A stretch of 64,000 nt of DNA, from positions 124,001 to 188,000 of the forward strand of contig JADJWI010000007.1 of NCBI GenBank assembly GCA_016716435.1, given 5' to 3'. The translations under genes were made by a program, and so were the position numbers. Below are positions 39,716 through 48,554 of the stretch, one piece after another (position 1 is the stretch's first letter; every line of letters starts with the position of its first letter). Source of the stretch: Acidobacteriota bacterium (GTDB lineage Bacteria; Acidobacteriota; Blastocatellia; Pyrinomonadales; Pyrinomonadaceae). A model generated the notes under the pieces. It saw nothing but the letters and a program-made list of their open reading frames with translations. It was not told the origin of the DNA and did not search any database.

Positions 39716-41830
39716 TTGGCAAAGGCGGAGGCAAAGGCAAATAACTTCTCGATCGCGGCGGTTGCCGTCGCGGTGTGGGCCGGTGTTTTGCTGATCGCCT
39801 TTTTCGCGAACCGCGGCGAGGACGTAGGCACGCTCGGTGAGTTGACCGGAAATCTCGGCGGCGGCCCCTTGATTGGTGCCGGAGCGATTGAAAGCGTCGC
39901 CGGCGTTGTAACCGCCGTGGCGATAGCTGCCGCTTGGTTCGGCATTGGCAACCTTATCGTTTCGCGTTCTTTGGGTTCGGAGGTTGCAGAAAAGAACTCT
40001 TACCTTCTCGACGTTCTTTTTAGCCTTGCAGTTGGGGCGGCCGTATGGTCGCTCGTCTGGTTCCTGCTTGGGCTCGCCGGGCTTTATTCGCGGCCCGTTG
40101 CAGTCGGTGCAATGGTCCTGGGGCTTTTGCCTGCTGCGTTCGGCTTCTTGAAGTTCCGAAATGCGGGTAAGGGGCGAAGCGAGTCTCAGCCTACCGGCGT
40201 TTTCGATAAGCTCCTTTCTTTGTTGGCCGTGGTGCCTATTCTGCTTTCGCTTATCGCCTCGCTTGCTCCGCCAACGGCAAAGGACACGCTGCTCTATCAT
40301 TTCTCGGTGCCGAAGGCGTTCATCGCCCAAGGCAGCAGTGCGTTTATCGAAGGCAACATCGCGAGCTATCTGGCACTCGGAACGGAGATGCACGTCGTTT
40401 GGGCGATGCTGCTCGGCGGCCCGGTTGGTGATCGTGCGGCCGAGGCGGCGGGCGGAGCGGTGGTATGGCTTTTCTTTCCGCTGCTGCTAGCGGCTGTATT
40501 CGGTCTTGCCCGCGAGGGCGGGATTTCGCGGCGATGGTCGCTTATCGCCGTGCTGATGGTCGCGACCGTGCCGACCGCCTACCACGTCGCGGCGAGTGCC
40601 TACATCGATCTCGCACTCGCGTTTTACGTCCTGCTCGCCGTCTTTGCGCTAACGCGTTGGTGGAGATCACTCGAGAGCCGATGGCTGATCTTGGTCGCCA
40701 TTTTCCTCGGAGCGGCACTCGCCTCAAAGCTGACGACGCTTTTTGTTATCGCGGCCTTCGCCTTGGTTGTGATGATGCGGGCGAGGTCCGAGGCTGACCG
40801 AGCAGGAAAGGTCGCCGGACTCGGGTTGGCCGCGTTGGTCCTCGCCGGTGTCATTGCGTCGCCGTGGTATTTGCGGACGTGGGCGGAGACGGGCAGCCCG
40901 ATCTTTCCGTTCTATATGAGCATCTGGCCGGGCGAGGCTGCGGGTTGGGACGTAGATCGCTCGAATCTTTTCCAGGCGATGAATGCTCAGTACGGCGGAT
41001 ACGTTAAGACACCGCTCGATTACTTGGCCGCCCCGTGGAACATTTCGGTCACGGCACAACCCGAGCTCGCGACCCATTTTGACGGCGTTCTCGGCGTCGC
41101 GTTTCTGCTCGGTTTGCCGTTCCTTGCCTGGGCGCTTTGGAAACTTGAGATTCCGGCCGAGGCAAAGATCGGCTCGGCGGTTGCGGCGGTGATGTTCCTC
41201 TTCTGGCTTTTCTCAAGCCAGCAGCTCCGATATCTGCTGCCGATCGTTCCGCTGCTTGCTATCGGCATCGCTGCCGCGTTCGAACGGCTCGGTGAGAGCC
41301 TTGACGGCGTCAGGCAGATCGGCCAGGTTTCGTTTGCCGCGGCGGCAATTGCGGCAATGCTGACGGGCACGGCCTGGTTCCTGCAGAAGGCGCCGCTCCG
41401 AGTGGTTCTCGGCGGGGAAAGCAAGGCGGAATACCTGTCGCGAAACCTTGACTATTATCCGTATTACCGCTGGTTAAATACTGAATCGGACGCCGGCCAT
41501 CGGGTCTGGCTGATAAATATGCGGCGGGATACCTATAACCTCGAAAGGCCGTATTTTTCGGACTATTTGTTCGAGGATTGGACGCTTCGGCGGTTGGTTT
41601 GGGAAACGAGAAGCGCCGAGGAACTAAAAGCCAGAACGGCGGCGATGAATGTTCAATATGTTCTCGCCCGCCATGATTTTCTTTTTGATTACGACCGCTC
41701 GCCGATCGTTGACGACACGAAACCAAGGGCCGAGAACGAGGCGAAGTTAAAGATGGCACGCGAGCTTTTGCTCGACCCGGCCCGAACGGTCAAGGCGGAC
41801 GCGCGGTTCAGTTTGGTAAAGGTATTTTAG
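39716..41830 (+). CDS. Multi-pass membrane protein, GT-C glycosyltransferase-like
   Basis: A 704-residue inner-membrane protein with about 12-13 hydrophobic helices and a soluble C-terminal part (from about 590). Loop motifs such as PTAKDTLLYHFSVPKAFIAQG and ASKLTTLFVIAAF resemble ArnT/GT39-like membrane glycosyltransferases, in which an early acidic residue is catalytic, here perhaps the Asp in TAKDTLLYH. The start is probably TTG at 39716, with AAGGAAAG about 8 bases before it; no ATG is suitable. It ends 2 bases before sufD and seems translated in the operon. The sugar acceptor is unknown. Confidence 0.78.
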   Translation: MAKAEAKANNFSIAAVAVAVWAGVLLIAFFANRGEDVGTLGELTGNLGGGPLIGAGAIESVAGVVTAVAIAAAWFGIGNLIVSRSLGSEVAEKNSYLLDVLFSLAVGAAVWSLVWFLLGLAGLYSRPVAVGAMVLGLLPAAFGFLKFRNAGKGRSESQPTGVFDKLLSLLAVVPILLSLIASLAPPTAKDTLLYHFSVPKAFIAQGSSAFIEGNIASYLALGTEMHVVWAMLLGGPVGDRAAEAAGGAVVWLFFPLLLAAVFGLAREGGISRRWSLIAVLMVATVPTAYHVAASAYIDLALAFYVLLAVFALTRWWRSLESRWLILVAIFLGAALASKLTTLFVIAAFALVVMMRARSEADRAGKVAGLGLAALVLAGVIASPWYLRTWAETGSPIFPFYMSIWPGEAAGWDVDRSNLFQAMNAQYGGYVKTPLDYLAAPWNISVTAQPELATHFDGVLGVAFLLGLPFLAWALWKLEIPAEAKIGSAVAAVMFLFWLFSSQQLRYLLPIVPLLAIGIAAAFERLGESLDGVRQIGQVSFAAAAIAAMLTGTAWFLQKAPLRVVLGGESKAEYLSRNLDYYPYYRWLNTESDAGHRVWLINMRRDTYNLERPYFSDYLFEDWTLRRLVWETRSAEELKARTAAMNVQYVLARHDFLFDYDRSPIVDDTKPRAENEAKLKMARELLLDPARTVKADARFSLVKVF

Positions 41831-41832
41831 AA

Positions 41833-42987
41833 ATGGCATTAACAAGTGCAGTAATGGAAACGCAATTTAATGAGAGCTTCAAAGCGAGGCTCGCGGCTGA
41901 GGACGACGCGGCGGTAAAAGCCTTGCGCGAACGAGCATTCGCGGCGTTTGTGGCGAAGGGTTTCCCCACGCAACAAGACGAGGATTGGAAGTACACGAAC
42001 GTCGCGGCGATCGGCAAAGAGACGTGGCAAGTGGCCGCGGCGGGAACCGAGCTAGACCATGAGGAAAAGGGCGTTCGTGCACATGAGCTGCTCGGACGGT
42101 TCCGCTTTGACCGCAATGGCTTCACCGCATTGAACCTTGCAATGGCGGAGATCTCGGTCATCAAGATCGCAAAGGACACGGTCGTTGATGAGCCTATAGA
42201 GCTTAACTTTGTCGCGGCCGAGGGCACGGCGATCTTTCCGCATGTGGTGGTGATCGCGGAGGCGGGAAGCAAGGCGACCATTGTTGAGAGCTATGCTTCG
42301 GAGGCGAAGGGCTTTACGAACGCGGCGGTGCAGATCTTGGTCGAGGACAACGCGACGCTCGTGCATTACCGCGTGCAGAAAGACGGTGCCGAGGCTTTCA
42401 ATTATGGCGTTACTGAGGTCACGCTCGGCAAGGGCAGCTACGACTCGACCAACATCAATCTAGGTGGAGCGATATCACGACATGATATCGAGCTCAAGTT
42501 CACGGCCGAGGGCGGCGAGGCGTGGGTCGATGGGCTTTATATGCTGGGCAGCGAGCAGCACCACGATACGCATTCGATGATCGATCACGCGGTGCCGAAC
42601 TGTCTCTCGCACCAAAACTATAAAGGCGTGATGAACGACGCCTCGCGGGCCGTTTTCAACGGCAAGGTTTTTGTCCGCGAAAATGCGAGCGGCACCGATG
42701 CACAGCAATCGAACAAGAACCTTTTGCTCTCAAACGAGGCGAGGGTCGATACCAAACCGCAGCTTGAGATTTTTAACGACGACGTGAAATGCTCGCACGG
42801 AGCAACCGTCGGCCAGCTTGAGGAGGAAGAGCTTTTTTATCTCCTGACCCGCGGCCTGCCCGAGCCGCTCGCACGGAACCTGCTGACCTACGGCTTTGCC
42901 GAAGAGGTTATAAACAAGATCAAGATCGAAGCGATCAAGAAGGACCTGGATGCAACCGTGCTAAACCGGCTCCATGCTGAGATCTAG
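41833..42987 (+). CDS. sufD: SufD, SUF complex subunit
   Basis: A 384-residue partner of SufB in the SufBC2D Fe-S scaffold. The N-terminal helical region (residues 1-100, with DEDWKYTNV) and the beta-helix core with the SHQNYKGVMNDASRAVFNGKVFV and DDVKCSHGATVGQLEEEELFYLLTRGL segments are typical; the conserved His and Cys near 300-320 are present. It lies between the membrane protein and sufS, with sufS 14-40 bases behind. Confidence 0.96.
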   Translation: MALTSAVMETQFNESFKARLAAEDDAAVKALRERAFAAFVAKGFPTQQDEDWKYTNVAAIGKETWQVAAAGTELDHEEKGVRAHELLGRFRFDRNGFTALNLAMAEISVIKIAKDTVVDEPIELNFVAAEGTAIFPHVVVIAEAGSKATIVESYASEAKGFTNAAVQILVEDNATLVHYRVQKDGAEAFNYGVTEVTLGKGSYDSTNINLGGAISRHDIELKFTAEGGEAWVDGLYMLGSEQHHDTHSMIDHAVPNCLSHQNYKGVMNDASRAVFNGKVFVRENASGTDAQQSNKNLLLSNEARVDTKPQLEIFNDDVKCSHGATVGQLEEEELFYLLTRGLPEPLARNLLTYGFAEEVINKIKIEAIKKDLDATVLNRLHAEI

Positions 42988-43025
42988 GCTATTTTGCCTG
43001 TGTGACCGATACGACATTTTGTCCT

Positions 43026-44264
43026 ATGAAACCGAAAGAAATGAAGAGTTGGGACGTAGAAAAGGTTAGAAAAGATTTTCCGGTGCTCCACCGTGAGGTG
43101 AACGGCAAGCCGCTCGTTTATCTTGACAACGCGGCGTCGTCGCAGGTACCGCAGATGGTCATCGATCGCGGATCGAAGTACCTGGCTGAGGAGCATTCGA
43201 ACGTCCACCGCGGCGTTCATTATCTCTCGCAGCACGCGACGAATGCCTTTGAGGCGGCCCGCGAGAAGGTGAAGCGGTTCATCAATGCCCGCGAGGCGGC
43301 CGAGTGTATCTTCGTCCGCGGATGTACGGAGGGCGTCAACCTGGTCGCCTCGAGCTACGGCCGGCGGTTCATAAATGAAGGCGACGAGATACTCGTCACG
43401 CAGATGGAGCATCACTCTAACATCGTCCCGTGGCAGGCGATCGCCGAGGAACGCGGCGCCCACGTGCGGATGGTCCCGATCAACACTCGCGGCGAGGTCA
43501 TCATCGAGGAATACGAGGCGATGCTCAATGAGCGGACGCGGATGGTCGCCGTCTCGCATGTTTCGAACTCACTCGGGACAGTTAACCCGGTCAAGGAAAT
43601 GACGGCAACGGCGCACAAATTTGGCGTGCCGGTCTGCGTTGATGCGGCCCAGAGCGTGCCGCATTTTCCGGTAGATGTTCAGGACCTCGATGCAGATTTC
43701 TTCGTCTTCTCGGGGCACAAGATGTTTGCGCCGACCGGCAGCGGGGTTGCCTACGGGAAGCGCGAATGGCTCGACAAGATGCCGCCTTACCAGACCGGCG
43801 GCGGGATGATCCGGACGGTCAGCTTTGAAAAGACGACCTACGCGCCGATCCCGGAAAAGTTTGAGGCGGGCACGCCGGCGATCGCAAATGCTATCGGGCT
43901 TGGCGCCGCTATCGATTACATAAACGCACTCGATTTTGAAGCTGCGGCGGCTTACGAACACGAGCTCCTTGAATACGCGACCGAACGGCTTGCGGATATC
44001 CCGGAGGTGACGATCATCGGAACGGCCGCCGAGAAGGCGAGCGTTTTGTCTTTCACTGTCGAGGGCATACACCCGCACGACATCGGCACCATTCTCGACC
44101 AGCAAGGCATCGCCATCCGTGCCGGCCACCACTGTGCTCAGCCGGTGATGAACTTCTTTGACGTCCCGGCGACCGCCCGTGCCTCATTCGCCTTTTACAA
44201 CACCCGCGAAGAGGTCGACAAACTCGCGGACGCGATACAGAAGGTCATTGAGGTATTTGCGTGA
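43026..44264 (+). CDS. sufS: SufS cysteine desulphurase
   Basis: A PLP-dependent class V aminotransferase-fold enzyme, about 412 residues, that removes sulphur from cysteine for Fe-S assembly. The PLP lysine is in FSGHKMFAPTG, the catalytic Cys in RAGHHCAQPVM, and QMEHHSNIVPW, HRGVHYLSQHAT are standard. The loop around the Cys is of the SufS type (group II), which works with SufU or SufE. The frame opens at GTG 43002; ATG at 43026 or 43041 is more likely. Its 3' end has a second partial copy at 44903-44928, behind a TA pair. Confidence 0.96.
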   Translation: MKPKEMKSWDVEKVRKDFPVLHREVNGKPLVYLDNAASSQVPQMVIDRGSKYLAEEHSNVHRGVHYLSQHATNAFEAAREKVKRFINAREAAECIFVRGCTEGVNLVASSYGRRFINEGDEILVTQMEHHSNIVPWQAIAEERGAHVRMVPINTRGEVIIEEYEAMLNERTRMVAVSHVSNSLGTVNPVKEMTATAHKFGVPVCVDAAQSVPHFPVDVQDLDADFFVFSGHKMFAPTGSGVAYGKREWLDKMPPYQTGGGMIRTVSFEKTTYAPIPEKFEAGTPAIANAIGLGAAIDYINALDFEAAAAYEHELLEYATERLADIPEVTIIGTAAEKASVLSFTVEGIHPHDIGTILDQQGIAIRAGHHCAQPVMNFFDVPATARASFAFYNTREEVDKLADAIQKVIEVFA

Positions 44265-44315
44265 AGCGAGTCGGTCAACACCGGTTGTGCTAAAATTTCG
44301 AAAACGGAGCGAAAT

Positions 44316-44555
44316 ATGGTCACCGCTATCGAAACCATCGGAACGATCAAAGGAAAGCATGGTCTGATCCTCGACGACAGCTTGCCGCTGGGCGAGAAGA
44401 CTCGAGTTCGTGTGATCGTCTTTCTCGACCAAAACGGCGACGAGGACATTGACGAAAAGGACTGGTCGCGTTCGGCGGCGGGGAACGAAGCATTCGCGTT
44501 TCTGTCTGACGAAGACGAAGACATTTACACGCTTGAAGACGGCAAGCCCGTATGA
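44316..44555 (+). CDS. Antitoxin of a MazF-type pair
   Basis: A 79-residue acidic protein with a short beta-rich head (ETIGTIKGKHGLILDDSLPLGEKTRVRVIV) and a disordered, acidic C-terminus (SDEDEDIYTLEDGKPV), the usual layout in which the tail wraps around a MazF/PemK toxin. The head may bind DNA. The ATG has GGAGCG upstream. The stop overlaps the toxin start. It is placed right after sufS. Confidence 0.8.
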   Translation: MVTAIETIGTIKGKHGLILDDSLPLGEKTRVRVIVFLDQNGDEDIDEKDWSRSAAGNEAFAFLSDEDEDIYTLEDGKPV

Positions 44556-44890
44556 GGAATAAGATCGTTCTCGTTCCATTTCCGTTTGATGACCTGACGA
44601 CAACGAAGGTCAGACCCGCCGTTTGCCTAACGGACGAGATCGCGCCCTATGGCCATGTCGTTCTTGCTTTCATTACGAGCAAAGTTCCGAGTGCTCCCGG
44701 AGCGACCGATCTGGTGATCCAGGCAAATGACCCTGACTTTCAGACCAACGGGCTAAAAGTGGCATCGACGATTCGCCTGCACCGGTTGATGACCGTCTCA
44801 AAGAAGATCATTCGCCGCGACCTAGGTGAACTTTCGCCGCGGCAGCGCGCCAAGATTGACCCGATGCTGTCCGTGCTTTTTGGGATTTAA
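44552..44890 (+). CDS. MazF/PemK family mRNA interferase toxin
   Basis: A 112-residue SH3-like endoribonuclease toxin. The start KIVLVPFPFDDLTTTKVRPAVCL is diagnostic, with the R and T/S residues of the active site in KVRPAV and AFITSKV, and GLKVASTIRLHRLMTVSK in the core. Translation is coupled to the antitoxin (ATGA). It is followed by a partial copy of the sufS tail. Confidence 0.9.
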   Translation: MRNKIVLVPFPFDDLTTTKVRPAVCLTDEIAPYGHVVLAFITSKVPSAPGATDLVIQANDPDFQTNGLKVASTIRLHRLMTVSKKIIRRDLGELSPRQRAKIDPMLSVLFGI

Positions 44891-44902
44891 CTGGCTCGAC
44901 GC

Positions 44903-44928
44903 AGTAGGTCATCGAGGTATTTGCGTAA
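44903..44928 (+). repeat. Partial second copy of the sufS 3' end
   Basis: 26 bases align with the last 26 bases of sufS (44239-44264) with 23 identities and no gap; it encodes VIEVFA and a stop (TAA against TGA). A few bases further upstream (CTCGACGC) also match if a 5-base gap is allowed. It lies 12 bases after the MazF toxin stop, so the TA pair is bracketed by the true and the copied sufS tail. Confidence 0.85.
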
Positions 44929-44940
44929 GGTGATTCTCAA

Positions 44941-45267
44941 ATGAAGCGACAGATCGTCATTCCGGTAGTCTATTTTCTGATCGTCTTCGTTTGTCTGCTG
45001 ATAGCCTTCGATTTTGACGGCCGACTTAGGAGCTTCGAGGCATTGCTTGCAGCCGTCCTTCTGACCCTTCCGTGGAGCATTGTTTCGGTTCTGTTTCTAT
45101 GGGCCCTGATTCACGGAGCCGGGTTAGACTTCTTTACCGTTATGTATTCATTATTCGCCGCCGTCAACGCGTACATTTTGTATCGAGTTTCGCGTCCCAA
45201 AAAGATGTCGAAGACTTTGAACGGAGAATTCGGTGGTGGTTCGGGTGGTCAGGCCGGTCAAACCTAG
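44941..45267 (+). CDS. Small membrane protein of unknown function
   Basis: A 108-residue protein with three hydrophobic helices (IVIPVVYFLIVFVCLLIAF, ALLAAVLLTLPWSIVSVLFLWALI, VMYSLFAAVNAYILY) and a Gly-rich C-terminus. No family recognised. It follows the sufS tail copy by 12 bases and precedes a cupin gene by 13, so it is probably in the same transcript. Confidence 0.6.
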   Translation: MKRQIVIPVVYFLIVFVCLLIAFDFDGRLRSFEALLAAVLLTLPWSIVSVLFLWALIHGAGLDFFTVMYSLFAAVNAYILYRVSRPKKMSKTLNGEFGGGSGGQAGQT

Positions 45268-45280
45268 TAACACGTAGCCG

Positions 45281-45640
45281 ATGAAAAAGGTAAATCTCGC
45301 AGAAAAGTTCTCTCTGATCTCCGAATACTGGCGGCCAAAGGTCGTCGGTGAGTTGAACGGGCAGGAGGTGAAGCTCGTCAAGTTCAAGGGTGAATTTCCC
45401 TGGCACCAGCACGAGAAGGAAGATGAGCTTTTCATGGCGATAGAGGGTAGTTTCCGGATCGAGTTTCGCGACCACTCTGTCGAGCTCTCGCCGGGTGAGT
45501 TTGTCATTGTGCCGCAGGGCGTCGAGCATCGGCCGGTAGCTGACGAGGAGGTAGAGGTATTGCTGTTCGAGCCCGCTAATGTCCGAAATACCGGGAACGT
45601 TGTTGATGAGAAGTTCACCGCTACACGGGCCGAGTTGTAG
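45281..45640 (+). CDS. Cupin-domain protein
   Basis: A 119-residue single cupin. The first motif is FPWHQHEKEDELFMAIEG (His-His-Glu metal ligands) and the second is PGEFVIVPQGVEHRPVA with the last His. Likely a small metal-dependent enzyme or sensor; members of this type are often annotated as mannose-6-phosphate isomerase-like. Cytoplasmic. It is followed after 3 bases by fhs. Confidence 0.88.
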   Translation: MKKVNLAEKFSLISEYWRPKVVGELNGQEVKLVKFKGEFPWHQHEKEDELFMAIEGSFRIEFRDHSVELSPGEFVIVPQGVEHRPVADEEVEVLLFEPANVRNTGNVVDEKFTATRAEL

Positions 45641-45643
45641 AAT

Positions 45644-47392
45644 GTGAGTACCGTCACAAATCACAAACCCGGAATCGCGGATAATCGCCCTATGAGATCA
45701 GACCTCCAGATAGCCCAATGCGCAAAACTTCGTCCTGTTATTGAGATCGCCGAGCAGCTCGGGCTCGGGCCTGATGACATCGACCTTTACGGTAGCCCAT
45801 ACATCGGCAAGGTCCGGCTCGATGTGATCGAGAAGTTCAAGGACCGCCCGAACGCAAAATACATCGACATCTCGGCGATAACGCCGACGCCGCTTGGCGA
45901 GGGCAAATCGACCACGCTGATCGGTTTGGGCGAGGCGATGAAGCATCTCGGCAAGCGGTCCGTCATCACGCTCCGGCAGCCTTCGCAGGGGCCGACCTTC
46001 GGCATCAAGGGCGGAGCGGCCGGCGGCGGCTATGCGCAGGTCGTGCCGATGGAGACGTTCAACCTCAACCTGACAGGCGACATCCATGCTGTAACGGCGG
46101 CCAACAATCTGCTCGCGGCGATGATCGACAACAAGCTGCTCCGCGGCAACCCGCTCAACATCAACCCGCATAGCATCACGTGGAAACGCGTTGTCGATAC
46201 GAACGACCGTGCGCTCCGCAAGATCATCGTGGGCTTGGGCGGCCGCATGGAAGGCGGCATTCCGCGCGAGACCGGCTTTGACATAACGGTCGCGTCGGAG
46301 GTGATGGCGATACTTGCCCTCACAACTTCGCTGCAGGATATGCGGAAACGCTTCGGCCGGATCGTCGTTGGGCTGACGCACGACAAAAAGCCCGTTACGG
46401 CCGAGGAGATCGGGGCCGCCGGAGCGATGACCGTGCTGATGCGCGACGCCATTCGCCCGACGATAATGCAGACGCTCGAGAACACGCCCGCTCTCGTCCA
46501 CGCCGGACCGTTCGCCAACGTCGCCCATGGCAACAGCAGCATTCTGGCGGACATGATCGGCATCAAGACGGCCGATTACCTGATGACGGAGTCCGGCTTT
46601 GGAGCGGACATCGGTGCCGAGAAATTCTTCAACATCAAGTGCCGTTACTCGGGCCTCAAGCCGGATGCCGCGGTCATTGTCGCGACCATCCGAGCACTGA
46701 AATCGCACAGCGGCAAATACAGGATCGTCGCCGGCAAACCGCTGCCGCCCGAGATGCTTGAGAATAGCGTTGCGGACGTCGAGGCCGGAGCCGCCAACCT
46801 TCGCAAGCAGATCGAGAATGTAAAGCTCCACGGCGTTACGCCGGTCGTCGCGATAAATGCGTTCGCGACCGACCACCCCGAGGAGATCGAGGCCGTGAAA
46901 CGCATCGCCATTGAGAGCGGCGCTCTTGGAGCGGCGGTTTCAACCCACTGGGCCGATGGCGGGAAGGGTGCGATCGAGCTGGCCGAGATGGTTGTCGCCG
47001 CGGCCGAAGAGCCGAGCGAATTTAAGTTTCTTTACGACCTCGACCAGCCGATCAAGACGAAGATCGAAACCATCGCAAAGAAGATCTACGGAGCCGAGAA
47101 CGTCCGCTTCGAGCCCTTTGCGGACCAGCAGATCGCGAGCTACGAAGCGAACGGCTTCGGCAACCTGCCGATCTGCATGGCGAAAACACATTTGAGCCTC
47201 AGCCACGATCCGACGCTCAAGGGAGCGCCGACCGGCTTCACACTGCCGATCCGCGAGGTGCGGGCGAGCGTCGGTGCGGGGTTCATCTACCCGATCTGCG
47301 GCGATATGCGGACCATGCCCGCACTGCCCGAACACCCGGCCGCCGAGCGCGTTGATATCGACGAGAACGGGAATGTTGTAGGATTGTTTTAG
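45644..47392 (+). CDS. fhs: Formate-tetrahydrofolate ligase
   Basis: A 582-residue homotetrameric enzyme that makes 10-formyl-THF from formate, THF and ATP for one-carbon metabolism. The N-terminal P-loop region is PTPLGEGKSTTLIGLGEA; RQPSQGPTFGIKGGAAGGGYAQV and NRALRKIIVGLGG-type segments are typical. The frame opens with GTG at 45644; the ATG at 45692 (MRSDLQIAQ) matches most relatives and may be the true start. It sits between sufS-side genes and sufU and ends one base before the sufU ATG, an odd setting for this gene. Confidence 0.95.
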   Translation: MSTVTNHKPGIADNRPMRSDLQIAQCAKLRPVIEIAEQLGLGPDDIDLYGSPYIGKVRLDVIEKFKDRPNAKYIDISAITPTPLGEGKSTTLIGLGEAMKHLGKRSVITLRQPSQGPTFGIKGGAAGGGYAQVVPMETFNLNLTGDIHAVTAANNLLAAMIDNKLLRGNPLNINPHSITWKRVVDTNDRALRKIIVGLGGRMEGGIPRETGFDITVASEVMAILALTTSLQDMRKRFGRIVVGLTHDKKPVTAEEIGAAGAMTVLMRDAIRPTIMQTLENTPALVHAGPFANVAHGNSSILADMIGIKTADYLMTESGFGADIGAEKFFNIKCRYSGLKPDAAVIVATIRALKSHSGKYRIVAGKPLPPEMLENSVADVEAGAANLRKQIENVKLHGVTPVVAINAFATDHPEEIEAVKRIAIESGALGAAVSTHWADGGKGAIELAEMVVAAAEEPSEFKFLYDLDQPIKTKIETIAKKIYGAENVRFEPFADQQIASYEANGFGNLPICMAKTHLSLSHDPTLKGAPTGFTLPIREVRASVGAGFIYPICGDMRTMPALPEHPAAERVDIDENGNVVGLF

Positions 47393-47842
47393 ATGTCAGA
47401 ACTTAACGAGCTTTATCAGGAAACCATTCTTGAGCACAACAAAAACCCGCGGAATTTCCGTGAGATCGAGGATGCGGACAAAAAGGCATTCGGGAACAAT
47501 CCGCTTTGCGGCGACGCCCTGCAAGTGTTTGTAAAAATGGATGGCGACACGGTCGGCGATGTCGCATTCAAGGGATCCGGCTGCGCCATCTCAAAGGCTT
47601 CGGCTTCGATGATGACCCAGGCCGTGAAGGGAAAAACCCGCGACGAGGCCGACGAGCTTTTCGACGAGTTTCACAAAATGGTCACCGGCGAGATCGACAT
47701 CGAATCTGACGAGACGCAACTTGGCAAGCTTCGCGTCTTCGCCGGTGTGCTCGAGTTTCCCGCCCGGGTAAAGTGTGCCTCGCTTAGCTGGCACACCCTG
47801 AACGCCGCACTCCACGAAAAGGAAGAGATCTCGACCGAATAG
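47393..47842 (+). CDS. sufU: SufU, Fe-S scaffold / sulphur acceptor
   Basis: A 149-residue IscU-like protein of the SufU type, which takes sulphur from SufS in a zinc-dependent way. Cys39 (NPLCGD), Cys64 (GSGCAIS) and Cys128 (VKCASLSW) are the three conserved cysteines, and the 18-residue insertion between them typical of SufU is present in KMVTGEIDIESDET. It starts immediately after the fhs stop (TAGATG). Presence of SufU rather than SufE fits the desulphurase type upstream. Confidence 0.94.
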   Translation: MSELNELYQETILEHNKNPRNFREIEDADKKAFGNNPLCGDALQVFVKMDGDTVGDVAFKGSGCAISKASASMMTQAVKGKTRDEADELFDEFHKMVTGEIDIESDETQLGKLRVFAGVLEFPARVKCASLSWHTLNAALHEKEEISTE

Positions 47843-47854
47843 GCCGGTCAATCA

Positions 47855-48439
47855 ATGGACGAAGAGCGAAACTTAGCCCGGTACTGGTATCGCTATGCGG
47901 CGGTCTTTATCGCTGCCGCGGTTGCCATGACGGCCGTTCTTTGGGCGCTCGGGCGGCTTTGGTGGTGCGAGCTCGGCGACGGTGCGATCTACGTCAACGA
48001 AGCCTGGAACAGCAGCCACACATCGCAGCACTTTCTCGACCCCTACACCTTCACGCACATTCTCCACGGCGTGCTTTTCTTCTGGATCGCCGGCCTCCTG
48101 CTTCCAAAGATCGGCAGCTTCTGGCAATACACGGTTGCGCTTGTTGTCGAGGCCGGCTGGGAAGTGCTCGAGAACACCAACATCATCATCGAAAAATACC
48201 GCGAGAACACGGCTTCGCTCGACTACTTTGGCGACTCGATCGCAAATTCGTTCGGCGACCTCGCCGCCTGTGCCATCGGGTTCCTCATCGCGCTCAAGTT
48301 CGGGATGTGGCGATCGCTGGTATTTTTCCTTGGGGTCGAGATATTTCTGCTGCTCTGGATCCGCGACAGCCTTCTTCTCAATATCCTGATGCTCGTCTAT
48401 CCGCTCGATGGCGTGAAGAGCTGGCAGATGGGTGTCTGA
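47855..48439 (+). CDS. DUF2585 membrane protein (copy 1)
   Basis: A 194-residue inner-membrane protein with about five helices, of the DUF2585 (UPF0314) family, function unknown. Conserved segments are SQHFLDPYTFTHILHGVLFFW, VVEAGWEVLENTNIIIEKYRENTASLDYFGDSIANSFGD and LLLNILMLVYPLDGVKSWQ; the acidic and His residues in membrane-adjacent positions suggest an enzymatic role. It follows sufU by 12 bases and may be the last gene of the operon. A diverged paralogue follows. Confidence 0.88.
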   Translation: MDEERNLARYWYRYAAVFIAAAVAMTAVLWALGRLWWCELGDGAIYVNEAWNSSHTSQHFLDPYTFTHILHGVLFFWIAGLLLPKIGSFWQYTVALVVEAGWEVLENTNIIIEKYRENTASLDYFGDSIANSFGDLAACAIGFLIALKFGMWRSLVFFLGVEIFLLLWIRDSLLLNILMLVYPLDGVKSWQMGV

Positions 48440-48554
48440 CCTTAACTCGCCCTTAATTCTTCGGCAAAGGTTAACCAAAACTTACACAGCAACAAGATAT
48501 TGTTGTCGGCTCTATTGACATACGCAAGACTTAGTGCGAGGTCAAGAGTCGGCT

